Both the position numbers and the translations under genes were made by a program. Shown piece after piece: positions 56,094-64,000 of a DNA stretch of 64,000 nt. The DNA comes from Solibacillus daqui (GTDB taxonomy: Bacteria; Bacillota; Bacilli; Bacillales_A; Planococcaceae). Under the pieces are notes generated by a model that was not told the origin of the DNA, did not search any database, and worked only from the letters and a program-made list of their open reading frames with translations. Within the stretch, counting starts at the first letter, position 1. Every line of letters begins with the position of its first letter. The stretch is taken from the NCBI RefSeq assembly GCF_028747805.1, contig NZ_CP114887.1, positions 1,047,501 to 1,111,500 of the forward strand, in the 5' to 3' direction.

Positions 56094-56245
56094 CGCCGCC
56101 TCGCGATAGCGCAAGCGGTAGCATTGGACTCTTTTAACTAAATTAAGACGCAACATTTTAGTTTGGCGGGCCTTGCATGCGGCATTAAAGACAGTAGTAT
56201 GGACACGTACCACTTGGCCATAATGCTGTCATGCCGTAGCCCGCC
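56094..56245. repeat. Second structured non-coding block
   Basis: Three hairpins in a row: CCGC-CT-CGC-GATA-GCG-CAA-GCGG (56096-56118), AACTAAA / TTTAGTT (56136-56142 / 56157-56163) and a long interrupted stem closed by GGCGGGC / GCCCGCC (56165-56171 / 56239-56245) with inner pairs GCGGCAT/ATGCCGT, GACAG/CTGTC and TATGG/CCATA. It could be a structured RNA or a mobile repeat. I do not recognise a class. It ends about 190 bp before hemW. Confidence 0.5.
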
Positions 56246-56435
56246 GAAATAACACTGATTTAATCTATTTTTTGTTAGTAAATTTGCTCAATGTGAGTAA
56301 AATCACAATATTAGGGCACAATTTGTGTTTTTCTAGTGCAATTTGAAATGGTAATGACTATGATGTGCTTTCTAACTAGACATTGCTTTATAATGGAGAG
56401 AGTATTTAAGATATTTTCTAAAGGAAGTGATTTTA

Positions 56436-57584
56436 ATGGCTAGAGGTGTATATATTCACATTCCTTTTTGTCATCAAATTTGTAATTACTGTGATTTTAA
56501 TAAGGTGTTTTTTAAAAACCAACCTGTTGATGAATATATTGAAGCGCTAGGCCGTGAAATGGAGTTAACAGTTCAGCAAATGCCTGAAGCGTTCGCAAAT
56601 GTTGAAACGATTTTTTTAGGTGGTGGCACACCGACTGCTTTATCAGCTGTGCAAATTGAAAAATTATTAGCACTTATTGCGAAACATATTCCACTGTCAA
56701 ACGTAAAAGAATTTAGTAGTGAAGCAAACCCAGATGAATTAACTGTAGAAAAATTACAGGCCCTTTTTAACGGCGGTGTAAATCGTTTAAGCATGGGCGT
56801 ACAATCGTTTGATCAAGATTTACTAAAGAAAATTGGTCGTACACATTCTAACGAGCATGTGTATAAAACAATTCAAAACGCTAAGGATGTTGGCTTTACG
56901 AATATTAGTATCGATTTAATGTACGGTTTACCTGGGCAAACGATGGAGCAATGGCAACATACGTTAGAAAAGGCACTGGCACTAAAGTTACCACATTATT
57001 CGGCGTATTCATTAATCGTTGAGCCGAAAACGATTTTTTATATTCAATATGCGAAAGGAAAGCTGAACTTACCGACCGAGGATTTAGAGGCGGATATGTA
57101 TGGTGTGCTTATTGACACAATGGTAGCACACGGTGTACATCAATATGAAATTAGTAATTTTGCGCATGAAGGATTTGAGTCAACGCATAATAAAATTTAT
57201 TGGGATAATGATGAATACGCAGGTTTTGGAGCAGGTGCACATGGCTACTTACAAGGTGTGCGCTATTCTAATGTTGCCCCGATTAAAAAGTATATTGAAC
57301 TTGTGATGGAAGGCAATCGCCCTTTATTGCATGAGCATAGTGTTACAAAAGCTGAAAAGCTTGAGGAGCAAATGTTTTTAGGTTTGCGTAAAGCAGTAGG
57401 TGTAACGCATGGAGAGTTTGAACAAAAATTTGGTCAGTCAATGGCTTCGGTATATGGAGAGACGATTCCTAAGTTACAGCGGGAAGGTTTGCTAGAAACA
57501 GACGCGCAAGGAGTACGTTTAACACGCAAAGGTCGCTTTGTTGGCAATGAAGTTTTCCAACGCTTTTTAATAGAAGATGAATGA
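56436..57584 (+). CDS. hemW: HemW (HemN-like radical SAM, heme chaperone)
   Basis: Radical SAM protein that carries heme to respiratory enzymes; older annotations call it oxygen-independent coproporphyrinogen oxidase. 382 residues. The cluster motif CHQICNYC is near residue 11 without the extra N-terminal cysteine of true HemN; GGGTPTALS near residue 64 and SMGVQSFDQDLLKKIGRTH near residue 125 are family marks. ATG 56436 is 5 nt after AAGGAAGTGA. It precedes hrcA as usual, but lepA, its normal upstream neighbour, is not in this window. Confidence 0.94.
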   Translation: MARGVYIHIPFCHQICNYCDFNKVFFKNQPVDEYIEALGREMELTVQQMPEAFANVETIFLGGGTPTALSAVQIEKLLALIAKHIPLSNVKEFSSEANPDELTVEKLQALFNGGVNRLSMGVQSFDQDLLKKIGRTHSNEHVYKTIQNAKDVGFTNISIDLMYGLPGQTMEQWQHTLEKALALKLPHYSAYSLIVEPKTIFYIQYAKGKLNLPTEDLEADMYGVLIDTMVAHGVHQYEISNFAHEGFESTHNKIYWDNDEYAGFGAGAHGYLQGVRYSNVAPIKKYIELVMEGNRPLLHEHSVTKAEKLEEQMFLGLRKAVGVTHGEFEQKFGQSMASVYGETIPKLQREGLLETDAQGVRLTRKGRFVGNEVFQRFLIEDE

Positions 57585-57713
57585 CTTAATTCAGCCGAGA
57601 TTCAAACCCCGGCTGAATTAAGTCAAGCTCCCGGCGGATGTCACAGATTTTTTAGAGGGGTTTTCAAGCGAGCTTGAAAAAAATCTGGACGCAATTACGC
57701 TGAGGCGTAATTG
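57583..57713. repeat. Composite three-hairpin repeat, copy 1
   Basis: Left hairpin with 15-bp perfect arms GACTTAATTCAGCCG / CGGCTGAATTAAGTC (57583-57597 / 57610-57624), which may also end hemW transcripts; conserved core CCCGGCGGATGTCACAG starting at 57630; middle hairpin CAGATTTTTT / AAAAAATCTG (57644-57653 / 57678-57687); right hairpin CAATTACGC-TGAG-GCGTAATTG (57692-57713). A second copy with the same layout lies at 61440-61551. Confidence 0.65.
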
Positions 57714-57748
57714 ATTGAAAAAGATTTGAAAAAAGTTGGGCGATTTCG

Positions 57749-57784
57749 TTGACATCAATTTAGGGATTTGTTAATTTATATAAT
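57749..57784 (+). promoter_or_regulatory. Sigma-A promoter of the hrcA operon
   Basis: Perfect TTGACA (57749-57754) with TAATTT (57772-57777) after 17 bp; a TATAAT at 57779-57784 follows closely. Either -10 places the transcript start at the CIRCE element. Confidence 0.6.
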
Positions 57785-57787
57785 ATA

Positions 57788-57814
57788 TTAGCACTCCATT
57801 TGAACGAGTGCTAA
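57788..57814 (+). promoter_or_regulatory. CIRCE operator (HrcA binding site)
   Basis: Exact consensus TTAGCACTC-N9-GAGTGCTAA. It controls hrcA-grpE-dnaK by HrcA, whose folding depends on GroEL. It ends 14 bp before the hrcA start, and the in-frame GTG at 57808 lies inside it, which rules that start out. Confidence 0.98.
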
Positions 57815-57828
57815 CAGAGGTGAAAAAG

Positions 57829-58872
57829 ATGTTAACAAATCGGCAGTTACAAATATTGCAAGTGATTGTAGATGATTTTGTGATGTCTGCTCAGCCTGTT
57901 GGTTCGCGTCAATTATCTAAAAAGGATGGCATTACGTATAGTGCAGCTACGATTCGTAATGAGATGGCAGATTTAGAGGAATTAGGCTTTTTAGAAAAAA
58001 CGCACACTTCTTCAGGACGAGTTCCATCAGAAAAGGGCTACCGTTATTACGTAGACCATTTATTACAGCCTCAGATTATTACATCTGGGGAAGTTGAACA
58101 AATCCACTCACTATTTGAAAAACAAATGTTAGAGGCCGAACAACTAATTAAAGAATCGGCCAATATTTTATCAGAACTAACAACCTATACAACGATTTTG
58201 CTTGGCCCAGATGTTGCTAAGCACCGTGTAAAGAAATTTCAAATTGTTCCATTAACCGAACAAACTGCGGTTGCCATTATAGTGACAGATAACGGACATG
58301 TAGAAAATCGCACATTAACATTACCACCTGGTTTTAGCCCAGTAGACATTGAAAAGACCGTGAACATTTTAAATGAACGCTTAGTAGGGATTCCGTTATT
58401 TGAATTGCCAATAAAGCTTCAAACAGAGGCATTGTCTGTCTTGAAACAGCATGTGAATGCATCGGAATCCGTTGTACGCTCATTGCTATCCATTTCATCA
58501 GGTCAATCGGAAAACAAAGTGTATTATGGTGGTAAAACGAACATGTTAAATCAGCCTGAATTCCATGATTTGAATAAAATGCGCATGTTGATGGATTTAA
58601 TGGATAAAGACAGCCAAGTGCAATCTTTATTTGATCCACAAGACTATCGTATTAGTAACAATCTGGGTATTCAAATTCGCATAGGCTCAGAAAATAATCA
58701 TTTGGCTATGGAAAATTGTAGCGTCATTACCGCTTCGTTTTTAGTTGGTCAAGAACAGCAAGGAGCGATAGCCATTATCGGTCCAACACGCATGGATTAT
58801 CGCCGTGTAGTGACGTTACTTGACGTGATGCGCAACAGTTTATCACAGGCCTTTTTCGAACAGAAAAAATGA
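57829..58872 (+). CDS. hrcA: Heat-inducible transcription repressor HrcA
   Basis: CIRCE-binding repressor of class I heat-shock genes. 347 residues: an N-terminal winged helix (LTNRQLQILQVIVDDFVMSA, then VGSRQLSKKDGITYSAATIR), then a GAF-like domain and the C-terminal IGPTRMDYRRVVTLLDVMR. ATG 57829 is 5 nt after AGAGGTGA; upstream in-frame GTGs at 57808 and 57820 lie in the CIRCE or SD. It heads the hrcA-grpE-dnaK unit and represses itself. Confidence 0.97.
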   Translation: MLTNRQLQILQVIVDDFVMSAQPVGSRQLSKKDGITYSAATIRNEMADLEELGFLEKTHTSSGRVPSEKGYRYYVDHLLQPQIITSGEVEQIHSLFEKQMLEAEQLIKESANILSELTTYTTILLGPDVAKHRVKKFQIVPLTEQTAVAIIVTDNGHVENRTLTLPPGFSPVDIEKTVNILNERLVGIPLFELPIKLQTEALSVLKQHVNASESVVRSLLSISSGQSENKVYYGGKTNMLNQPEFHDLNKMRMLMDLMDKDSQVQSLFDPQDYRISNNLGIQIRIGSENNHLAMENCSVITASFLVGQEQQGAIAIIGPTRMDYRRVVTLLDVMRNSLSQAFFEQKK

Positions 58873-58895
58873 TGTAGATCCGAGGAGGAAAAGAA

Positions 58896-59435
58896 GTGAC
58901 AGAAACTACAAAGACACCAGAAGAATTGCAACAAGAAACAACTACAGAAACAGAAGTAGTAGAAGAAATTGTTGTAGATGAAAACGAATTAAAAATTGCT
59001 GATTTAGAAACAAAAATAGCAGAAGAAGAAGCGAAATACTTACGTTTACGCGCTGACTACGATAACTTATCTCGTCGCAATCGTTTAGACCGTGAAGCAT
59101 CAGAAAAATATCGCGCACAAAGTTTGTTAACAGAGCTTTTACCAGTATTAGATAACTTAGATCGCGCTTTACAAGTAGAAGTAACATCAGAAGAAGCGAC
59201 TTCATTATTTAAAGGTGTAGAAATGGTCTACCAACAACTACTTGCTGCTACCGAAAAAGAAGGCTTAGAATTAATCGCAGCAGAAGGGGAAGCATTTGAT
59301 CCAAACTTCCACCAAGCAGTAATGCAAGAACAAGATAGCGAAAAAGAAGCGGGTACAGTATTACGTGAGCTACAAAAAGGCTACAAGCTAAAAGACCGCG
59401 TCCTAAGACCATCAATGGTTTCGGTGAATGAATAA
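58896..59435 (+). CDS. grpE: Nucleotide exchange factor GrpE
   Basis: DnaK co-chaperone, 179 residues. An acidic disordered N-terminus, a long coiled coil (about residues 30-90, [15 protein letters not shown]) and a C-terminal beta domain with [11 protein letters not shown] and [19 protein letters not shown] 58896 follows GAGGAGG, 23 nt after hrcA. A hairpin TTGCCAT / ATGGCAA (59442-59448 / 59463-59469) lies between it and dnaK without a T-run and may mark mRNA processing. Confidence 0.96.
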   Translation: MTETTKTPEELQQETTTETEVVEEIVVDENELKIADLETKIAEEEAKYLRLRADYDNLSRRNRLDREASEKYRAQSLLTELLPVLDNLDRALQVEVTSEEATSLFKGVEMVYQQLLAATEKEGLELIAAEGEAFDPNFHQAVMQEQDSEKEAGTVLRELQKGYKLKDRVLRPSMVSVNE

Positions 59436-59482
59436 AATTCTTTGCCATGCTTAGAGCAAAGTATGGCAACATTTGAATATAA

Positions 59483-61378
<1,896 letters not shown>

Positions 61379-61400
61379 TCAACGTACACATATTTAATTG

Positions 61401-61436
61401 AAAGCCAAAGACCGCTCGCGGCTTTGGCTTTTAATT
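61401..61436 (+). terminator. Terminator after dnaK
   Basis: AAAGCCAAAG-A-CCGC-TC-GCGG-CTTTGGCTTT (arms 61401-61410 and 61422-61431), then T-rich sequence. Confidence 0.9.
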
Positions 61437-61439
61437 TTT

Positions 61440-61551
61440 AACTTGCTTCAGAAGAAGTAAGTTAGAGCCCCGGCGGATGTCACAGATTTTTAGAGGATTT
61501 TTTCTTTTAATTTCGAAAAAATCTGAACAAAAGTTAGCCGAGGTGTAATTG
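61440..61551. repeat. Composite three-hairpin repeat, copy 2
   Basis: Left hairpin AACTTGCTTC / GAAGTAAGTT (61440-61449 / 61454-61463, one wobble), core CCCGGCGGATGTCACAG at 61469, middle hairpin CAGATTTTT / AAAAATCTG (61483-61491 / 61517-61525) and a degenerate right arm ending GTGTAATTG. Same order as copy 1; the left hairpin differs in sequence but keeps pairing. Confidence 0.65.
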
Positions 61552-61558
61552 ATAAAAT

Positions 61559-61590
61559 ATGATGTATCAAATGGTATACATCATTTTTTT
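61559..61590 (+). terminator. AT-rich hairpin with T-run before dnaJ
   Basis: Perfect 9-bp stem ATGATGTAT / ATACATCAT with an 8-nt loop and T7. It looks like a second terminator, 46 nt before dnaJ. Confidence 0.65.
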
Positions 61591-61617
61591 AACATGTTAA
61601 AATAGACGTTATGTAAA
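61589..61617 (+). promoter_or_regulatory. Possible separate promoter of dnaJ
   Basis: TTAACA (61589-61594), 17 bp, TGTAAA (61612-61617). The -35 is part of a perfect palindrome TTAACATGTTAA (61589-61600). Two terminators upstream make a separate promoter likely, but this match is modest. Confidence 0.35.
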
Positions 61618-61635
61618 TAGAGCGGAGAGTGGAAT

Positions 61636-62757
61636 ATGAGTAAGCGCGATTACTATGAAGTGCTAGGCATTAGTAAGGGTGCCAGCAAAGACGAAATTAA
61701 AAAAGCGTATCGTAAATTATCAAAACAATATCACCCTGACGTAAACAAAGAAGAAGGCGCAGACGAAAAATTCAAAGAAGTAGCAGAAGCATACGAAGTG
61801 CTTTCAGACGACCAAAAACGTGCACGCTACGACCAATTCGGCCATGAAGATCCAAATGCTGGCTTTGGTGGTGGTGGCTTCGGAGGCGGCGGTGGTTTCG
61901 GTGGCTTCGAGGACATTTTCAGTTCATTCTTCGGTGGTGGACGACGCCAAGATCCAAACGCACCTCGCAAAGGCGATGACCTACAATTCCGTATGAACAT
62001 CACGTTTGAGGAAGCGGTATTCGGTAAAGAAACAGAAATTGAAATTCCAAAAGAAGAAACATGTGATACGTGTCACGGTTCAGGTGCAAAACCTGGTACA
62101 CAACCACAAGCTTGTTCACAATGTAATGGAGCAGGTCAAATTAACCAAGCGGTGGATACGCCATTTGGTCGTATGATGAATAAACGCACATGTCCAAGTT
62201 GTCGTGGTGCAGGTAAAATCATCGTTGAAAAATGTACATCTTGTCGTGGTGCAGGTAGTGTAACGAAAAAGAAAAAAATTAAAATCACAATTCCTGCAGG
62301 TGTGGATGACGGTCAACAATTACGTGTAGCAGGTCAAGGTGAAGCCGGCTTTAACAATGGCCCAGCTGGTGATTTATACATTATTTTCTCTGTTCGTAAG
62401 CATGAATACTTCGAACGTGACGGTGACGATATTTTATATGAGTTAAATTTAACATTCTCACAAGCTGCATTAGGAGATGAAATTGAAGTCCCAACAATTC
62501 ACGGGAAAGTGAAGCTGAAAATTCCAGCAGGTACACAATCAGGAGCACAATTCCGTTTGAAAGATAAAGGGGTTAAAAACGTACATGGCTACGGTCTAGG
62601 TAACCAGTATGTAGTGGTGAAAGTAGTCATTCCGAAAAAGCTAACAGAAAAGCAAAAACAATTATTACGTGAATTCGCAGAAATTAGTGGCGACATTCCT
62701 GAAGAACATGGAAGCTCACTTTTCGATAAAATCAAGAAAAAAATAAAAGGTGACTAA
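61636..62757 (+). CDS. dnaJ: Chaperone DnaJ (Hsp40)
   Basis: Type I J-protein that stimulates DnaK, 373 residues. J domain with HPD at about residue 33 ([10 protein letters not shown]), a glycine/phenylalanine-rich linker (residues about 76-105), four zinc motifs [24 protein letters not shown] and CTSCRGAG between residues 140 and 210, and the C-terminal substrate domains. ATG 61636 follows GCGGAGAG. The 257-bp gap from dnaK with two terminators suggests partly separate expression. Confidence 0.98.
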   Translation: MSKRDYYEVLGISKGASKDEIKKAYRKLSKQYHPDVNKEEGADEKFKEVAEAYEVLSDDQKRARYDQFGHEDPNAGFGGGGFGGGGGFGGFEDIFSSFFGGGRRQDPNAPRKGDDLQFRMNITFEEAVFGKETEIEIPKEETCDTCHGSGAKPGTQPQACSQCNGAGQINQAVDTPFGRMMNKRTCPSCRGAGKIIVEKCTSCRGAGSVTKKKKIKITIPAGVDDGQQLRVAGQGEAGFNNGPAGDLYIIFSVRKHEYFERDGDDILYELNLTFSQAALGDEIEVPTIHGKVKLKIPAGTQSGAQFRLKDKGVKNVHGYGLGNQYVVVKVVIPKKLTEKQKQLLREFAEISGDIPEEHGSSLFDKIKKKIKGD

Positions 62758-62772
62758 AAGGGGAGATTGCAA

Positions 62773-63711
62773 GTGAAATGGACAGAACTTTCGATTTTAA
62801 CAACGCATGAAGCTGTTGATGCTGTGACGAACATTTTACATGAAGCCGGAGCTAGCGGTGTAGTTATTGAAGATTCAAAAGAATTAGATAAAGAAAGAAT
62901 CGATAAATTTGGTGAGATTTATGCACTAAATCCAGAGGACTTCCCAAAAACAGGTGTAGTTGTTAAAGCGTATTTATCAGCGTCTAGCTTCCTATCGGAG
63001 ACAATCGAAGAAATTAAGCTTGCAATTGCCAACCTTGTGAACTTTGATATTAATATCGGTGAAAACATTCTGACAATGTGTGAAGTAGATGATGAAGATT
63101 GGTCTACAGCGTGGAAGCAATATTACCATCCTGTAAAAATTTCTGAAAGATTTACAATTGTGCCGACATGGGAAGACTATGAGCCTGTTTCAACAGATGA
63201 ACTGATTATCGAACTTGACCCAGGTATGGCATTCGGTACAGGTACGCACCCAACGACGGTGATGTGTTTACAAGGACTTGAAAAGGTCGTAAATGAGGGG
63301 AACACAGTAATTGACGTTGGTACGGGTTCAGGTGTACTGTCAATTGGTGCAGCGATGCTTGGTGCAAAAAGCGTACATGCTTTAGATTTAGATGAGGTGG
63401 CCGTTACAGCAGCACGTGAAAACGTTGAGCTAAACAAAATGGAATCAATCGTAGAAGTATTCCACGGTAACTTATTGGATACGGTAAAAGAACCAGCAGA
63501 TGTTGTCGTAGCGAATATATTAGCAGAAATCATTATGTCATTTACGGACGATGCGTTTTCAATCGTAAAACCAGGTGGCGTTTATGTTACATCTGGTATT
63601 ATTGGCGCGAAAAAAGACGATGTTAAAGCAGCATTAAAAGCTTCAGGCTTTGTTATTGAAGAAATATTAATGATGGAAGACTGGGTAGCGATTATTTCTC
63701 GCCGTCCATAA
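62773..63711 (+). CDS. prmA: Ribosomal protein L11 methyltransferase
   Basis: SAM-dependent methylase of L11, 312 residues. N-terminal substrate domain ([20 protein letters not shown]), then [18 protein letters not shown] near residue 155, SAM motif [20 protein letters not shown] near residue 179 and the catalytic loop [10 protein letters not shown] near residue 245. GTG 62773 is 7 nt after AAAGGGGAG; the TTG at 62767 is too close to that SD. It follows dnaJ by 15 nt as in Bacillus. Confidence 0.95.
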   Translation: MKWTELSILTTHEAVDAVTNILHEAGASGVVIEDSKELDKERIDKFGEIYALNPEDFPKTGVVVKAYLSASSFLSETIEEIKLAIANLVNFDINIGENILTMCEVDDEDWSTAWKQYYHPVKISERFTIVPTWEDYEPVSTDELIIELDPGMAFGTGTHPTTVMCLQGLEKVVNEGNTVIDVGTGSGVLSIGAAMLGAKSVHALDLDEVAVTAARENVELNKMESIVEVFHGNLLDTVKEPADVVVANILAEIIMSFTDDAFSIVKPGGVYVTSGIIGAKKDDVKAALKASGFVIEEILMMEDWVAIISRRP

Positions 63712-63725
63712 AGTGAAACAATGCT

Positions 63726-63749
63726 TGGTGGGGAGATTCTCATCCACCA
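63726..63749 (+). other. Hairpin downstream of prmA
   Basis: TGGTGG-G-GAGA-T-TCTC-AT-CCACCA, a compact inverted repeat 14 nt after the prmA stop without a T-run. It may protect the mRNA 3' end. Confidence 0.45.
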
Positions 63750-63780
63750 CTTAACTGTCTCTTAATGCGGGATAAACTCT

Positions 63781-63813
63781 AGCAACAGCTGTTTTATACA
63801 GCTGTTGCTTTTG
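63781..63813 (+). terminator. Terminator between prmA and rsmE
   Basis: Perfect 11-bp stem AGCAACAGCTG / CAGCTGTTGCT with a 7-nt loop and T4. Only about 25 nt separate it from rsmE, so it may attenuate rather than end transcription. Confidence 0.75.
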
Positions 63814-63835
63814 TATAAAGGAGAATGACAAACTA

Positions 63836-64000
63836 ATGCAACGATATTTTGTAGAGCAGCAAAACAATGAGCAAAATGAATTTATTATTTCGGGTGAAAA
63901 TGCAAGGCATATTAGCAAAGTGATGCGTATGTCCGTTGGCGATGAAATCATTATCGTTCATGACAATACAGCAAACATATGCGAAATTACAGCAATCGAC
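63836..64000 (+). CDS. rsmE: 16S rRNA m3U1498 methyltransferase, 5' part
   Basis: The first 55 residues are in the window; the frame is open to the edge. MQRYFVEQQNNEQ, then ENARHISKVMRMSVGDEII is the N-terminal PUA-like domain of RsmE (YqeU), which methylates U1498 in 16S rRNA. ATG 63836 follows AAAGGAGAA. The dnaJ-prmA-rsmE order is standard in Bacillales. Confidence 0.9.
   Translation, partial: MQRYFVEQQNNEQNEFIISGENARHISKVMRMSVGDEIIIVHDNTANICEITAID

Overview
The window is a 64 kb stretch of low-GC Firmicute chromosome. Gene order (spoVF-asd-dapA-rnjB-spoIIIE, the ymfC-to-ymfM block, pgsA-cinA-recA-rny-ymdB-spoVS, hemW-hrcA-grpE-dnaK-dnaJ-prmA-rsmE), frequent TTG/GTG starts, Bacillus-type SD sequences, a CIRCE element and a Bacillus-type SOS box point to an endospore-forming member of Bacillales. 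I would guess the Planococcaceae (Solibacillus/Lysinibacillus-like), but this is an inference from style and synteny, not a database match. Every gene I accept is on the + strand.

Layout. 1-2.6 kb: end of dipicolinate synthase B, then asd and dapA (DAP/lysine/dipicolinate branch). 2.7-6.8 kb: RNase J2 and an FtsK/SpoIIIE translocase. 7.0-12.7 kb: a GntR regulator followed by a BMP-lipoprotein nucleoside-type ABC importer. 13.1-18.7 kb: paired M16 peptidase-like proteins, an SDR, DUF3243, DUF3388 and a RodZ-like protein. 18.8-23.9 kb: pgsA, cinA, recA (SOS box and strong promoter) and rny. 23.9-26.9 kb: a small polysaccharide-related insert (flippase pseudogene, TupA-like ATP-grasp, galE) separating rny from ymdB. 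27.1-27.9 kb: ymdB. 28.0-49.7 kb: a large exopolysaccharide/capsule island separating ymdB from spoVS. 49.8-53.1 kb: spoVS and the two-subunit 2-oxoacid:ferredoxin oxidoreductase. 53.3-55.6 kb: a chemoreceptor and an orphan small protein. 55.7-56.3 kb: non-coding DNA rich in strong hairpins. 56.4-64 kb: hemW and the hrcA heat-shock cluster, prmA and the start of rsmE.

The polysaccharide island has a tyrosine phosphatase (CpsB) at its start and the cognate Wzz/BY-kinase pair (CpsC/CpsD) at its end. Between them are an LCP ligase, GalE, a PglF/PglE/PglC-type set predicted to make and load a diamino-sugar, CapE-CapF-CapG for UDP-L-FucNAc, three glycosyltransferases, an EpsG-like polymerase, a flippase, a FemAB/BioF2-like acyl- or aminoacyl-transferase and two tandem paralogous ATP-grasp ligases. 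The last three are the most unusual part: they suggest a polysaccharide decorated through amide bonds, perhaps with amino acids (hypothesis).

Non-coding signals of note: three intergenic arrays of a degenerate AYGTGCGA-type unit spaced 20-21 bp; a composite multi-hairpin repeat present upstream of hrcA and upstream of dnaJ; and two further structured blocks between the orphan gene and hemW. No tRNA, rRNA, CRISPR array, intact insertion sequence or prophage was seen.
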